DNA of 64,000 nucleotides, from assembly GCF_003931795.1 (NCBI RefSeq), contig NZ_CP034234.1, positions 372,001 through 436,000 on the forward strand, written 5' to 3'. Origin of the DNA: Erysipelothrix piscisicarius (GTDB lineage: Bacteria > Bacillota_I > Bacilli_A > Erysipelotrichales > Erysipelotrichaceae). A model generated the notes under the pieces. It worked only from the letters and a program-made list of their open reading frames with translations, was not told where the DNA came from and searched no databases. Below are positions 52,757 through 62,113 of this stretch, piece by piece (the stretch's first letter is position 1; each line of letters begins with the position of its first letter). The translations under genes and the position numbers were made by a program.

Positions 52757-53302
52757 CTATGCATTACCTCCTAAATTAAATTGAAAGAATTTCTTAACGA
52801 GATAGTTTAGACCTTTAAAACCATAAATTGTAAGCCATGTGGTTCCGACGCCAAGGAGCAAAAGACCAAGTGATGTGAGGGCTAGAAGGCCGAATGTAGG
52901 GATGGTAATCATTGGTAAAATGCCTCCAAAAAGGAGGGGAATGGACACAAATGCTAAGACAATTCCTGAAATAAAGAATCCAAATAGAATCGCATAGGCC
53001 GCTAAGACAGGACCGATCAAGAAAAATGCAATAATGATTTTAACTAGAATTGTCAATACACGCTCCGAGGAATCGCTTTTAGGTTCATAATGATGTGGTT
53101 CTTCATAGATTCTGCCACCAGTATACTGACGTGCCATCTCAATTAGATCACCCAGTGTTCGTGAAATCTCAGCTTCTGTTTTTCCTTCGGCAAGTCCAAA
53201 TTCAAAGTGCTCGTGGACATCTTGAATAATATCATCAATCTCGTTTTGTGGTAGAATTTGTAGATTTTTTCTCAGTATGTATAAATATTCATTTTTAGTC
53301 AT
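52757..53302 (-). CDS. DUF1700 family membrane protein (HAAS domain)
   Basis: 181-aa protein. The N-terminal 70 residues match the HAAS/DUF1700 helical domain (TKNEYLYILRKNLQILPQNE, then DIIQDVHEHFEFGLAEGK). The C-terminal half has three or four membrane segments. Such genes usually pair with PadR-family regulators and a DUF4097 gene, as here; the function may be sensing membrane or envelope state. ATG 53302 has GGGAGGAG upstream. It overlaps padR by 8 nt and touches the DUF4097 start. Confidence 0.88.
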   Translation of the reverse strand: MTKNEYLYILRKNLQILPQNEIDDIIQDVHEHFEFGLAEGKTEAEISRTLGDLIEMARQYTGGRIYEEPHHYEPKSDSSERVLTILVKIIIAFFLIGPVLAAYAILFGFFISGIVLAFVSIPLLFGGILPMITIPTFGLLALTSLGLLLLGVGTTWLTIYGFKGLNYLVKKFFQFNLGGNA

Positions 53303-53615
53303 GGTTTTCTCCTCCCAATAATTCATTTACATGGCCGGTAAATACGAACCATTCGTCGATGCGTGCTATGGTATAAGTTTTCCCTCGATCGGTTAGTTCA
53401 TAATATTTCCGCGATGGGCCTTGGGTTGATTCCACCAATTTTGTGGAAACATATCCATCATCCTTAAGACGTTTCAAAAGTGGATAAATCGTTCCTTCAG
53501 TAATTTCGATGGTCTCAGAAATCTTACTGATTAATTCATATCCATAATATTCTTTTTGAGATAGCAGTGATAGAACGCAGAGCTCTAAGACGCCTTTTTT
53601 AAATTGAGTGTTCAT
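53295..53615 (-). CDS. PadR-family transcriptional regulator
   Basis: 106-aa winged-helix repressor of the short PadR subfamily. Visible: FKKGVLELCVLSLLSQKEYYGYELI (1-29 region, helix 1-2), the recognition helix segment EGTIYPLLKRLKDDGYVST and the wing QGPSRKYYELTDRGK. Likely autoregulates: an inverted repeat, TACCTT-7-AAGGTA, covers its own -10 box. GAGGTG precedes the ATG. Confidence 0.93.
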   Translation of the reverse strand: MNTQFKKGVLELCVLSLLSQKEYYGYELISKISETIEITEGTIYPLLKRLKDDGYVSTKLVESTQGPSRKYYELTDRGKTYTIARIDEWFVFTGHVNELLGGENHD

Positions 53616-53648
53616 AATCTCACCTCGTTAATACGATATATCACACAG

Positions 53649-53667
53649 TACCTTATTATACAAGGTA
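53649..53667 (-). promoter_or_regulatory. padR operon promoter with overlapping operator
   Basis: TACCTT (53649-53654) and AAGGTA (53662-53667) form a perfect inverted repeat. The spacer holds TATAAT on the minus strand (53660-53655), so a bound repressor would block the -10. Confidence 0.65.
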
Positions 53668-53776
53668 GTGTTTTTGTAATTTATTTCTGACTTGCATTTT
53701 CTCGGTAAATAAACCGCTATCGCGTGGATGTTTAAGGTATAATAAAGTTAGTTTAAGAAGAATGAAAGGGAATGAA

Positions 53777-54544
53777 ATGGAAAAGACCGAGTATGAATTA
53801 TTATTAGATGCTTGTATTTTAGCCGGAAAACTTATGATGGAAAACGGTGCGGAGATGCATCGTGTAGAAGATACAATGAATCGCATTTTGGAGTCTAAGC
53901 AAGGTGAAGGTGCTGGGGTTAGTTTTGTTTTACCTACGGGTATCTTTGTAACGACTTCAGATGGTGAACAAATTAAAATGAAGCGAATTCAAAAGCGTCG
54001 AAGTAATTTAGCGAAGTTAGCAGATGTAAACCAATTATCACGTCTCTTTAGTGCCAATGAAATTGATGTTTATGAACTCTATATGAGTTTGAAAGAAATA
54101 AATAGTGATGCAATGCAATATCCGGTATGGATGAAATATGTTGCGGCAGCATTCGTGAGTGCGTTTATGATGTTGATTTTTGAAGGGTCTCTTTTTGATT
54201 TTCCAATTACAATGCTTCTCGGAATGATTGGCTTTGGAATTCATTATTATGCTTCTAAAAAGTTAAATGTTAAGTTTATTGCGAAATTCATTGCCTCGTT
54301 TAGTATTGGTGTTTTGACGATTTGTTTACAAAGAAAGGGCCTTATTATAGATTTTGAGACGGTTATTATTGGAAGCATTATGTTGATGGTTCCTGGCATT
54401 CCTATCATGAATTCGATTCGTGATTTTCTTGTAGGCAATACAATATCGGGAACCGTATTTATGGTTGAGGCATTGTTTATTGCGATTATGATCGGTTCAG
54501 GTATCATGGCGTCACTTCAAGTAATGGCAGGTGTATTTCTATGA
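53777..54544 (+). CDS. Threonine/serine exporter, N-terminal subunit (ThrE family, DUF1212)
   Basis: 255-aa membrane protein forming the first half of a split ThrE-type exporter. The soluble N-terminal part has the conserved LMMENGAEMHRVEDTM segment (about 21-36). The C-terminal part has about five membrane segments (from about 115) and ends with MVPGIPIMNSIRDFL. Start is uncertain: ATG 53777 with AAGGGA upstream, or ATG 53762. TATAAT at 53738-53743 may be its -10. Its stop overlaps the next start (ATGA). Confidence 0.88.
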   Translation: MEKTEYELLLDACILAGKLMMENGAEMHRVEDTMNRILESKQGEGAGVSFVLPTGIFVTTSDGEQIKMKRIQKRRSNLAKLADVNQLSRLFSANEIDVYELYMSLKEINSDAMQYPVWMKYVAAAFVSAFMMLIFEGSLFDFPITMLLGMIGFGIHYYASKKLNVKFIAKFIASFSIGVLTICLQRKGLIIDFETVIIGSIMLMVPGIPIMNSIRDFLVGNTISGTVFMVEALFIAIMIGSGIMASLQVMAGVFL

Positions 54545-54993
54545 TGACAATTGTGATACAGCTTGTGAGTGCATTTGCAGCAGCACTTGGATTTGGCATT
54601 ATTATTGACGTACCAAAGCGTGCGTTGGTTTTTTGTGGCATCACGGGCATGATGGGATGGATTGTGAATTGGAGTTTGATACAACATGGATTTGATACGA
54701 CATTAGCAATATTTATCGGTGCCGCAACGGTATCCATGTTATCCATGCAGTTTGCGAAGTACTTGAAAATGCCAACAACTGTTTTTAATATTCCTGCAAT
54801 TTTCACATTAGTTCCAGGGATTATGGCCTATCAAACTGTAAAGGCATTTATTGGTGCTGATTATATATTGGGTATTGAATTACTCGTTCGAACCTTTACA
54901 TTGTCAGTAACGATTGCGATTGCAATTGTTATGACAGAAGTCATTTATCGATTGGTGGTTCGTGTGATTCAACGTAAGTTTTGTCGTTCATAA
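54541..54993 (+). CDS. Threonine/serine exporter, C-terminal subunit (DUF3815)
   Basis: 150-aa membrane protein with about four to five segments, the second half of the split ThrE exporter. Visible: ALGFGIIIDVPKRALVFCGI (about 15-34) and FNIPAIFTLVPGIMAYQT (about 82-99), both typical. Overlaps the first subunit by 4 nt, so equal synthesis is expected. Exports threonine and serine in characterised fused relatives; substrate here is inferred. Confidence 0.88.
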   Translation: MMTIVIQLVSAFAAALGFGIIIDVPKRALVFCGITGMMGWIVNWSLIQHGFDTTLAIFIGAATVSMLSMQFAKYLKMPTTVFNIPAIFTLVPGIMAYQTVKAFIGADYILGIELLVRTFTLSVTIAIAIVMTEVIYRLVVRVIQRKFCRS

Positions 54994-55021
54994 AAAATGA
55001 TAAACAAAAGGGGGAGTTATA

Positions 55022-55924
55022 ATGAGTAAACGTATTTTAGATTGCAATGCGAGTGATTTTCTGACGATGGATGGTACAACCTTAAAGAATGCCATTAAGG
55101 CAGCAGAAGGTCGGACAATTTGTTCTGAAAATGTTGTTTTTGGCTCAGTCCAAGGGGGCATTACCAACGCAGAAGTTGCAAAGGCATTTGGTGCAGATTT
55201 AATTCTTCTCAATGGCTTTGATACACTCAAACCATTCATAGAGGGGCTTGGTGATTGTGAACCGCATGAAACGATACGAAAGCTTAAAAAGCTGGTAGGA
55301 CGTCCCATTGGTGTGAATCTTGAACCGGGGGATTTTAAAGCAGCAATGTTAGAGTCGCAAGGCGTTATTGCCGAGGGCCGAATGTGTTCTGAGAAGACAC
55401 TGAAAGCAGCTGAAAATCTTGGTTTTGATTTTATATGTCTTACTGGAAATCCTGGAACGGGTGTTACAAATCGTGAAATTGAGAAAGCGATTCAAAGTGC
55501 ACGTACGCACTTTAGTGGAATGATTATTGCGGGGAAAATGCATGGTGCAGGCGTTGATGAATCGGTTGTTCCTAATGAAGCAACGCTAAAATCGTTTTGT
55601 GATGCGGGGGCGGATGTTATCTTGATGCCAGCAGTAGGAACGGTTCCGGGATTTACAGATGAAGAACTTATAAGTGCAATTAAAGTAGTTCATAATAACA
55701 AGGGTCTTGTCCTTACAGCTATAGGAACAAGTCAAGAAGGATCAAGTAAATCAGTTATTGAGAATATTGCAATTCGCAATAAGATTGCTGGTGCAGACAT
55801 TCAACATATTGGTGATGCCGGTTATGGTGGACTTGCATTGGTGGAAAATATTTTTGCGCTCTCGGTTGCGATTCGTGGTATCCGCCACACGACAACCATT
55901 ATGTCCCGTTCCATAAACCGTTAA
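55022..55924 (+). CDS. DUF7916-like protein, predicted TIM barrel
   Basis: 300-aa protein resembling a family often mislabelled as PEP phosphonomutase or HAD-like hydrolase and found near sugar transport genes; activity not established. Visible: LDCNASDFLTM at the N-terminus, NVVFGSVQGGITNAEVAKAF, ADLILLNGFD, RPIGVNLEPGD, FICLTGNPGTGVTN, ADVILMPAVGTVPGF and a C-terminal GDAGYGGLALVENI. The repeated strand-then-Gly pattern supports a beta/alpha barrel. GGGGG precedes the ATG. It is about 30 nt after the exporter genes, perhaps the same transcript, with no functional link evident. Confidence 0.7.
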   Translation: MSKRILDCNASDFLTMDGTTLKNAIKAAEGRTICSENVVFGSVQGGITNAEVAKAFGADLILLNGFDTLKPFIEGLGDCEPHETIRKLKKLVGRPIGVNLEPGDFKAAMLESQGVIAEGRMCSEKTLKAAENLGFDFICLTGNPGTGVTNREIEKAIQSARTHFSGMIIAGKMHGAGVDESVVPNEATLKSFCDAGADVILMPAVGTVPGFTDEELISAIKVVHNNKGLVLTAIGTSQEGSSKSVIENIAIRNKIAGADIQHIGDAGYGGLALVENIFALSVAIRGIRHTTTIMSRSINR

Positions 55925-56009
55925 TACAATTTTTTAGAAAATGATACCCATTTTATCTGATTTCGTTTATCATTAGGTATAAATTCAATTTTCAGTTAGG
56001 ATGGTAGAC

Positions 56010-57287
56010 ATGAAGAAAAAACTCGGTTTATTGAGCATCATTTTATTAGGCATTAACGCTATTATTGGTTCAGGTATTTTTCTTTTACCGAATAAAGCAA
56101 TGGCACTCATGGGAACAGCAAGTTTAGGTGTTTTTATTTTCAATATGTTTGTTGTGATGAGTATCGGATTGTGTTTTGCGGAGGCGGCAACGTATTTCAA
56201 TAAAAACGGTGGTCCCTACGTTTATGCGAAAGAAGCATTTGGTGACTTTATCGGCTTTGAAGTTGGTTTTATTAAGTGGGCCATTTGTATCATTGCTTGG
56301 GCCACCATGGCCGTAGCGTTCGCAACAGCGCTTGGACAAATTATTCCAGCAGCTCAAGACCCAATGATACAAAATTGTGTGGTCGTTTGTATTTTAGTGG
56401 GACTCGGGATTGTGAATGTGATAGGGGTTAATGTATCTAAGATTCTAAATAATGTCGTGACGGTTTCAAAACTGGTGCCCATGCTCATGTTTATTGTGAT
56501 TGGAATCTTTTTTATTCAACCGGGTAATTTCCACCCGGTACAAATCGAATCAACCGGTAATTTTGGAAAAACAGCATTGCTGTTATTTTATGCATTTACC
56601 GGATTCGAAAACATTTCGGTTGCTGCAGAGGATATGGAAAATCCGCAGAAGGATTTACCGAAGGCAACGGTGATAGTGATGATTGTTGTTTCGTTTTTCT
56701 ATTTTTTCATACAGCTGGTATCAATTGGAATTCTAGGACCAGAACTTGCGAACATTCCAACACCGATTCAGACTGCAATGGGGATGATATTAGGTCCTTT
56801 TGGATCTGCACTGGTCGCAGCGGGTACGCTTGTTTCTATAGGTGGTATAAATATTGCGAATTCATTTGTTACACCACGATGCGGTGTTGCACTTGCGGAT
56901 GACGGATTACTTCCTTCATTTATCAGTAAACGAAGTAAACGTAATACACCCACATATGCCATCTTAATTTCAGTTGGTGTTGCAATTCCGATTGCACTCT
57001 CAGGGAGTTTCGCAACGCTTGCTGCAATCAGTGTTGTTTCGCGATTTGCACAATATATACCTACATGTTTATCTGTTTTGGTCTTTCGCAAACGCAATCA
57101 GCCTACGGAATTTGACTTTAAAATGCCCTTAGGTCCAGTTATTCCGCTTTTTGCGATTACCGTAAGTTTTTGGATGTTATCACAAGCAACCATGGAACAA
57201 CTGCTTTGGGGGCTTGCAGGCTTGCTTATTGCAGTGCCTTTCTACTTTATAATGAAGTACAAGCGTCAAGATCCAACTGAGGCTTGA
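56010..57287 (+). CDS. APC-family amino acid permease
   Basis: 425-aa transporter with about 12 membrane segments, amino acid-polyamine-organocation family. Membrane segment 1 has the substrate-loop signature NAIIGSGIFLLP (about 16-27). FYAFTGFENISVAAEDMENP (about 193-212) is the TM6 substrate region. Substrate not determinable by eye. AGGATGG lies before ATG 56010; the ATG at 56001 is too close to it. It is about 80 nt after the DUF7916-like gene. Confidence 0.9.
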   Translation: MKKKLGLLSIILLGINAIIGSGIFLLPNKAMALMGTASLGVFIFNMFVVMSIGLCFAEAATYFNKNGGPYVYAKEAFGDFIGFEVGFIKWAICIIAWATMAVAFATALGQIIPAAQDPMIQNCVVVCILVGLGIVNVIGVNVSKILNNVVTVSKLVPMLMFIVIGIFFIQPGNFHPVQIESTGNFGKTALLLFYAFTGFENISVAAEDMENPQKDLPKATVIVMIVVSFFYFFIQLVSIGILGPELANIPTPIQTAMGMILGPFGSALVAAGTLVSIGGINIANSFVTPRCGVALADDGLLPSFISKRSKRNTPTYAILISVGVAIPIALSGSFATLAAISVVSRFAQYIPTCLSVLVFRKRNQPTEFDFKMPLGPVIPLFAITVSFWMLSQATMEQLLWGLAGLLIAVPFYFIMKYKRQDPTEA

Positions 57288-57312
57288 TTGAACAAACAAA
57301 AGGGGTGTTAAC

Positions 57313-57693
57313 ATGAAAAAAAATAAAGAGAGTCTTTCCCTTTATGCACCAATCTATATCATCATTGCTATCGGCTTAGGGTGGCTTGTTTTTTCAAGGA
57401 CCGGTAACTTCTTTTTTATAACGACATATCTTCTCGATATTGCTATCATCATGTCTGGGGTGGGTGTGTATAAATATAATCGAGAGTCCTTAAGTCATTT
57501 TGAAACGCCAGTTCTTTCAAAAGAAGTGCGATTTTTAGGTGTGTTTCTTCTGTGTTTATTTGGGATTAGTATCTTTTTATTTTTAACGCATCGTCTCGAG
57601 TTGGCCTATCTGATTACAGTGTCGATGCTTGTTGCCGTGGGCACGCTTGATTTTACGTTGAAATACAAAGAACTAAGAAATCGAACAAAGTAA
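57313..57693 (+). CDS. Hypothetical membrane protein
   Basis: 126-aa protein, not recognised, with about four predicted membrane segments (starting at residues 11, 37, 74 and 97) and basic ends. AGGGGTG precedes the ATG and it follows the permease by 25 nt, so it is probably co-transcribed. Function unknown; it may assist the permease, but there is no direct evidence. Confidence 0.7.
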   Translation: MKKNKESLSLYAPIYIIIAIGLGWLVFSRTGNFFFITTYLLDIAIIMSGVGVYKYNRESLSHFETPVLSKEVRFLGVFLLCLFGISIFLFLTHRLELAYLITVSMLVAVGTLDFTLKYKELRNRTK

Positions 57694-57768
57694 AACCAAT
57701 GAAACAATGCATCCAGTTGTGTAATCGATTCATAAAGCATACAATAATCATAAAGGTGGTGATCCTTT

Positions 57769-58188
57769 ATGATTACGTATCAACAAGATATCAAACTTGA
57801 ATTGAACGATGTTTTGAAGCTGTATAAAGATGCGGGTTGGTATACCTATACAAACAATCCGGAAAAACTCATGCGAGCGATTGAAAATTCAATGATCACG
57901 CTTACGGCCTGGGATATGAACCAACTTGTAGGACTTATCCGTGCTGTCGGTGATGGCGAGACCATTCTCTATGTTCAGGATTTGCTTATTCTGAATGAAT
58001 ACCAACGTCAGGGAATTGGGCAAACACTTCTGTTGACATTATTATCTCTGTATCCCGACGTTCGACAAACGGTCTTGGTAACCGATAATAATCCAAAACT
58101 CATAGAATTTTACAAACGAATTCCCATGACACTTATTGAGGATGCCCAGGGGAAATGCTTCGTAAAATATCGGAAAGGGGTCTCATGA
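57769..58188 (+). CDS. GNAT-family N-acetyltransferase
   Basis: 139-aa acetyltransferase. The acetyl-CoA pyrophosphate loop is NEYQRQGIGQTLL (about 77-89, matching Q/RxxGxG/A), preceded by the strand YVQDLLIL. The acceptor substrate is unknown. AAAGGTGGTGATC precedes the ATG. It overlaps the next small gene by 4 nt. Confidence 0.88.
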   Translation: MITYQQDIKLELNDVLKLYKDAGWYTYTNNPEKLMRAIENSMITLTAWDMNQLVGLIRAVGDGETILYVQDLLILNEYQRQGIGQTLLLTLLSLYPDVRQTVLVTDNNPKLIEFYKRIPMTLIEDAQGKCFVKYRKGVS

Positions 58189-58346
58189 AAGAAAACGGTT
58201 ATGGCATTGGATTCGGACTCTTAATTGGAACGACGGTCGGAGTTCTGACGAACCACCTATCTACCTACTCAATGGTTGTGGGACCAAGTTTCGGACTTTT
58301 AATTGGCATTATCATTGAAAACATCATTAAAGCATACAAAAACTAA
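58185..58346 (+). CDS. Small two-segment membrane protein
   Basis: 53-aa protein, glycine-rich, with two predicted membrane segments (GIGFGLLIGTTVGVLT and PSFGLLIGIIIENII). ATG 58185 has AAAGGGG upstream and overlaps the acetyltransferase stop (ATGA), supporting real translation. Function unknown. Confidence 0.7.
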   Translation: MKENGYGIGFGLLIGTTVGVLTNHLSTYSMVVGPSFGLLIGIIIENIIKAYKN

Positions 58347-58463
58347 GCGCTCATTTTAAGTCGGCTAAAGGCGCAAATAAGGCTTAAAAAGGCATTCATT
58401 TCAATTTGAATTCAAAGCAAACTGGGGTGTGTTAAAATTTCATGATATGCATAAGCAATTTTA

Positions 58464-58492
58464 TTGCGCTTTACTATCGGATATGATATTAT
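58464..58492 (+). promoter_or_regulatory. rpmE promoter
   Basis: TTGCGC (58464-58469), 17-nt spacer, TATTAT (58487-58492) with TGA before it (extended -10). Confidence 0.78.
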
Positions 58493-58499
58493 AACTTAG

Positions 58500-58546
58500 C
58501 ACTTATCTAAAGTGAAAAAACTTTAGGCGGAAGGAGACATGTACAT
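58500..58546 (+). promoter_or_regulatory. rpmE 5' leader with hairpin
   Basis: Short leader from the predicted start near 58500. CTAAAGT (58507-58513) pairs with ACTTTAG (58520-58526) around a GAAAAA loop, just before the AAGGAG site. It could be an L31-type autoregulatory leader. Confidence 0.5.
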
Positions 58547-58750
58547 ATGAAAAAAGGAATTCATCCAGAATACCACCAAACTAAAATTGTTTGTTCATCT
58601 TGTAATACTGAAATTGAAGTTGGTTCAACAGCAACAGATCTACGTGTAGATACTTGCTCAAACTGCCATCATTTCTATACAGGTAAACAACGTTTTGCTA
58701 ATGCAGCTGGACGTATTGACAAGTTCAATAAGAAATATGGTATAAAATAA
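58547..58750 (+). CDS. rpmE: 50S ribosomal protein bL31
   Basis: 67-aa ribosomal protein of the large-subunit/small-subunit bridge. [18 protein letters not shown] at the N-terminus with a first CxxC (IVCSSC), then [15 protein letters not shown] with a second CxxC; this is the zinc-binding (C+) form. AAGGAG precedes the ATG. Own promoter, leader hairpin and terminator. Confidence 0.96.
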   Translation: MKKGIHPEYHQTKIVCSSCNTEIEVGSTATDLRVDTCSNCHHFYTGKQRFANAAGRIDKFNKKYGIK

Positions 58751-58771
58751 GGTTCAACCTTATAAACAATG

Positions 58772-58803
58772 AAAAGAGTGTTGGCGACAACGCTCTTTTT
58801 TAT
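58772..58803 (+). terminator. Terminator after rpmE
   Basis: AAAAGAGTGTTG (58772-58783) pairs with CAACGCTCTTTT (58788-58799) around GCGA, with one G-T pair, then more T. Confidence 0.88.
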
Positions 58804-58902
58804 GAGTAAATTATGAAATGTAAAAATATAGTGTTATTTTTAGGACTTTGTGTATTAATTTTGTTAAAATACGATAGAATAATAATGATGAGGTGAAAGA
58901 AT

Positions 58903-59517
58903 ATGATGTATCATCAATATCAAGAGGGTTATATCGAAGTCATTACAGGCTGCATGTTCGCTGGAAAGACTGAAGAGCTAATTCGTCGTATTAATGTTTT
59001 AAAATTTGCACATAAAAACATTATTGTTTTTAAGCCAGCTGTGGATAATCGCTACAGTGACAGTAAGGTCGTTTCGCATGCGGGAACTAGCGTGCAGAGT
59101 GTTGTAGTTGATAATGCGACAGACATCTTAAAATACGTTACGAAAGAAACGGATGTTGTTGCGATTGATGAAGTTCAATTCTTTGATGAAGAAATTGTTA
59201 AGGTGTGTGACCATCTTGCTTTAGAAGGCAAACGTGTGATGGTTGCGGGTCTTGACATGGATTTTCGTGGTGAACCTTTTGGCGTAATTCCTAAATTAAT
59301 GACTACTGCAGAGTTTGTAACAAAACTAACGGCGGTTTGTACAGAATGTGGCGCACCCGCGACACGTACACAACGCTTAGTAAATGGAAAACCAGCATCC
59401 TATCATGACCCCGTTGTGATGATTGGTGCGAGTGAAGCGTATGAAGCACGTTGCCGACACGACCATATTGTTTTGGACAAACCTCAAATTAATGGATATA
59501 GCGAAGGTGATAAATAA
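58903..59517 (+). CDS. tdk: Thymidine kinase
   Basis: Type II thymidine kinase, salvages thymidine to dTMP. 204 aa. Walker [16 protein letters not shown] (about 15-29), AIDEVQFFD (Walker B, about 88-96), zinc-binding [14 protein letters not shown] and CRHDH near the C-terminus. GAGGTG precedes the ATG (58903 or 58906). Its stop shares one base with the start of prfA; the tdk-prfA-prmC order is typical for Firmicutes. Possible promoter TTGTGT (58858) and TACGAT (58880) with a 16-nt spacer. Confidence 0.95.
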   Translation: MMYHQYQEGYIEVITGCMFAGKTEELIRRINVLKFAHKNIIVFKPAVDNRYSDSKVVSHAGTSVQSVVVDNATDILKYVTKETDVVAIDEVQFFDEEIVKVCDHLALEGKRVMVAGLDMDFRGEPFGVIPKLMTTAEFVTKLTAVCTECGAPATRTQRLVNGKPASYHDPVVMIGASEAYEARCRHDHIVLDKPQINGYSEGDK

Positions 59518-60596
59518 TGATGGAAAAAACAATGAGAGACCGTCTTGAAAAGATCCAAGCACGTGATGAAGAAATCACTGAAATGATGATGTCTTCAGAA
59601 GTGTTGTCGGATCGTAAAATGATGGCAAAATTAGGTAAAGAGCAATCGTCCATGCAACAAGTCTTGCATGCATACCGACAATTCTTAGAAGCAGAAGACT
59701 TTTTCACGCAAGCACAAGAAATGCTTGCGGTCGATGAGCCTGAGTTGCAAGAACTTGCAGCGATGGAATCTGCGGAATATTCTGAAAAAATGGTAAAAAT
59801 TATTGAAGAACTCGAAGTTCTGTTGGTTCCTAAAGACCCATCAGATTCCTTTGATGCAATTGTGGAAATTCGTGGAGCAGCGGGTGGCGATGAAGGAAAT
59901 ATCTTCGCAGGTGACTTATACCGTATGTACACCCGATATGCAGAAAGTCTTGGATACAAATATGAATTAATTGAAGCAATGGATGCTGAAGCGGGTGGAT
60001 ATTCTTTAATTTCATTCGTTGTTAAAGGTGCGGAACCATTCCGTCACTTTAAATTTGAATCGGGAGCACATCGTGTTCAACGTGTGCCAAAAACAGAAAC
60101 ACAAGGTCGAATTCATAGTTCAACTGCAACCGTACTCGTTTTAGCGGATGTTGAGGATGAAGAAATTGATATTGATCCAAACGATCTTGAAATCGATACA
60201 ATGCGATCATCCGGTGCCGGTGGACAACACGTTAATAAAACGGACTCAGCAGTCCGTATTTTTCACAAACCTACAGGGATTGCAGTGAAGTGTCAAGATG
60301 GTCGTTCACAACACGATAATAAAGATAAAGCAATGCGCTTAATTCGTGCTCGTGTTTATGAAGAACACCAACGTCGAGTACAAGCAGAACGTCATGGCGA
60401 ACGTCAGTCGAAAGTTGGTACTGGAGACCGTTCTGAAAAAATACGTACATACAACTATCCACAAAATCGTGTGAGTGATCACCGAATTGGATTAACATTA
60501 CAAAAATTAGATATTATTATGGAAGGTAAGTTGGATGAAATTGTTAATGCTCTTCTTGAGCAAGAACAAAAAGAAATCCTTGAACAAGGTGCTTAA
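59517..60596 (+). CDS. prfA: Peptide chain release factor 1
   Basis: RF1, recognises UAA and UAG. 359 aa. Catalytic GGQ loop in [17 protein letters not shown] (about 224-240) and [17 protein letters not shown] segment ([15 protein letters not shown]). RF1 presence means UAG is a functional stop here, relevant to the two in-frame amber codons elsewhere in the window. Its stop overlaps prmC, the methylase that modifies its GGQ. Confidence 0.97.
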   Translation: MMEKTMRDRLEKIQARDEEITEMMMSSEVLSDRKMMAKLGKEQSSMQQVLHAYRQFLEAEDFFTQAQEMLAVDEPELQELAAMESAEYSEKMVKIIEELEVLLVPKDPSDSFDAIVEIRGAAGGDEGNIFAGDLYRMYTRYAESLGYKYELIEAMDAEAGGYSLISFVVKGAEPFRHFKFESGAHRVQRVPKTETQGRIHSSTATVLVLADVEDEEIDIDPNDLEIDTMRSSGAGGQHVNKTDSAVRIFHKPTGIAVKCQDGRSQHDNKDKAMRLIRARVYEEHQRRVQAERHGERQSKVGTGDRSEKIRTYNYPQNRVSDHRIGLTLQKLDIIMEGKLDEIVNALLEQEQKEILEQGA

Positions 60597-61447
60597 TGAC
60601 TTATAAAGATTTAGTTAATGAGGGAACAGCGATTCTCGACAAAGCAAATATCTATACGGGCTTCGCTCGTGTTTTGATGCTTGAACTTTTACGAGATCAA
60701 GACTTGGATATGTTTGCTATTTACAATGAAACGGTTGATGCTGTTTTCTCTGACGAATATCGAAATAAGATCAATCAATTAACTACAGACGAGCCTTTAG
60801 GGTATGTCTTGGGCTATGAATGGTTCTACGGCTATAAAATGTTTGTGAATGAGGGAGTTCTTATACCGCGTTCAGAAACTGAAGAGCTTGTGGGTCATCT
60901 TTTATCGGATATTGATGCACATTTTGATACACCCGTAATTGCGGATGTTGCTTGTGGTAGTGGTGCTATCGGCATTGCTTTAGCGAAAGAATTAAACTTA
61001 AAAGTATATGCTTCGGATATTAGTGAAGAAGCATTGGAAGTAGCACGCCATAATGCGGATTACAACCAAGCAGATATGGAATTTATGCAAGGAGATATGT
61101 TAGAACCATTAATCGAGAAAAATATTAAACTTGATGTTCTAGCATGTAATCCACCTTATATTAAAAATACAGAACATATTCAAACATCGGTATTAAATAA
61201 TGAACCTCATGTTGCCTTATTTGGTGGTGAGGATGGTTTGTTTTTCTATCGCAAAGTGTTTGAAAAGGCACATCTTGTTTTAAACGATAAAGCAGTGATG
61301 GCTTTTGAGATTGGTTTTGATATTGGAGAAGCCGTTGTTTCTTTAGCTCAAGAATTTTTTAGTGACGCTAAGATTGTGCTTCGTCAAGACATCAATGGCC
61401 TTGATCGTATGGTCTTTGTCTACAAGGGTATTAATCACGAAGATTAG
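60596..61447 (+). CDS. prmC: Release factor glutamine methyltransferase PrmC
   Basis: SAM-dependent N5-methylation of the Gln in the GGQ motif of release factors. 283 aa. IPRSETEELVG (about 92-102), SAM site ADVACGSGAIGIALA (about 117-131) and catalytic ACNPPYIKN (about 181-189). Overlaps the prfA stop by one base (TAATG), so coupled to its substrate. Confidence 0.95.
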   Translation: MTYKDLVNEGTAILDKANIYTGFARVLMLELLRDQDLDMFAIYNETVDAVFSDEYRNKINQLTTDEPLGYVLGYEWFYGYKMFVNEGVLIPRSETEELVGHLLSDIDAHFDTPVIADVACGSGAIGIALAKELNLKVYASDISEEALEVARHNADYNQADMEFMQGDMLEPLIEKNIKLDVLACNPPYIKNTEHIQTSVLNNEPHVALFGGEDGLFFYRKVFEKAHLVLNDKAVMAFEIGFDIGEAVVSLAQEFFSDAKIVLRQDINGLDRMVFVYKGINHED

Positions 61448-61504
61448 TATCTTTTTTTGGGGGATGTGTATGATAAAATAGACGTAGAGAGTAGAGGAAA
61501 CGAT

Positions 61505-62113
61505 ATGGATACAAAACGATTTAATAAAGATCAAAGTGATGATATTGCACAAATGATTCAAGAGGGTGGGCTTGTCGCGATTATGACGGATACAGTATAT
61601 GGCTTGGCTGCAAGCAGTGCCGATGGTGCTTTGTATCAAAAGCTAAAGGATGCGAAGGAACGTCCTGAGAATAAACCATTCCCATTGATGGTTGGTTCCC
61701 TTGATCAAATTGAGTGCGTTGCGGAATTAACAGACCGTGATCGTCACCTCATGAAAACCTTTATGCCAGGTGCTGTGACATTTATTTTTAATATCAAAGA
61801 TGGCGTGTTCCCTTTCTTAGGCGATCAACGCACAATTGGTATTCGTATGGCAGATGATGTATGGGTTCAAGACATTATTAATAAAGTAGGCTATCCAATT
61901 TGGCTTCCATCCGCAAATCGTTCTGGGTTTGATACTGCAATTTCATCGGACATGGTTATTGATCAACTTGATGGCCGTATTGAAGGTGTGGTTTTGGGAG
62001 AGTGTGTCGGAGGGGTTTCATCCAGTGTGTTTGATATTACAGGGGATGAAATTAAGTGTTTACGACAAGGTGTTATTACATTAGAAGAAATCAATAAGGA
62101 GGTAGGATTATGA
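61505..62113 (+). CDS. tsaC: Threonylcarbamoyl-AMP synthase (TsaC/Sua5/YrdC family)
   Basis: Makes threonylcarbamoyl-AMP for the t6A modification of tRNA. 202 aa, the short TsaC-like form without the Sua5 C-terminal domain. Visible: IQEGGLVAIMTDTVYGLAASS (near 19-39, in family position), KERPENKPFPLMVGS (the KxRP motif, about 55-69), and LPSANRSGFD. ATG 61505 has AGAGGA upstream; the ATG at 61457 is discarded for lack of one. Overlaps rpiB by 4 nt. Confidence 0.92.
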   Translation: MDTKRFNKDQSDDIAQMIQEGGLVAIMTDTVYGLAASSADGALYQKLKDAKERPENKPFPLMVGSLDQIECVAELTDRDRHLMKTFMPGAVTFIFNIKDGVFPFLGDQRTIGIRMADDVWVQDIINKVGYPIWLPSANRSGFDTAISSDMVIDQLDGRIEGVVLGECVGGVSSSVFDITGDEIKCLRQGVITLEEINKEVGL

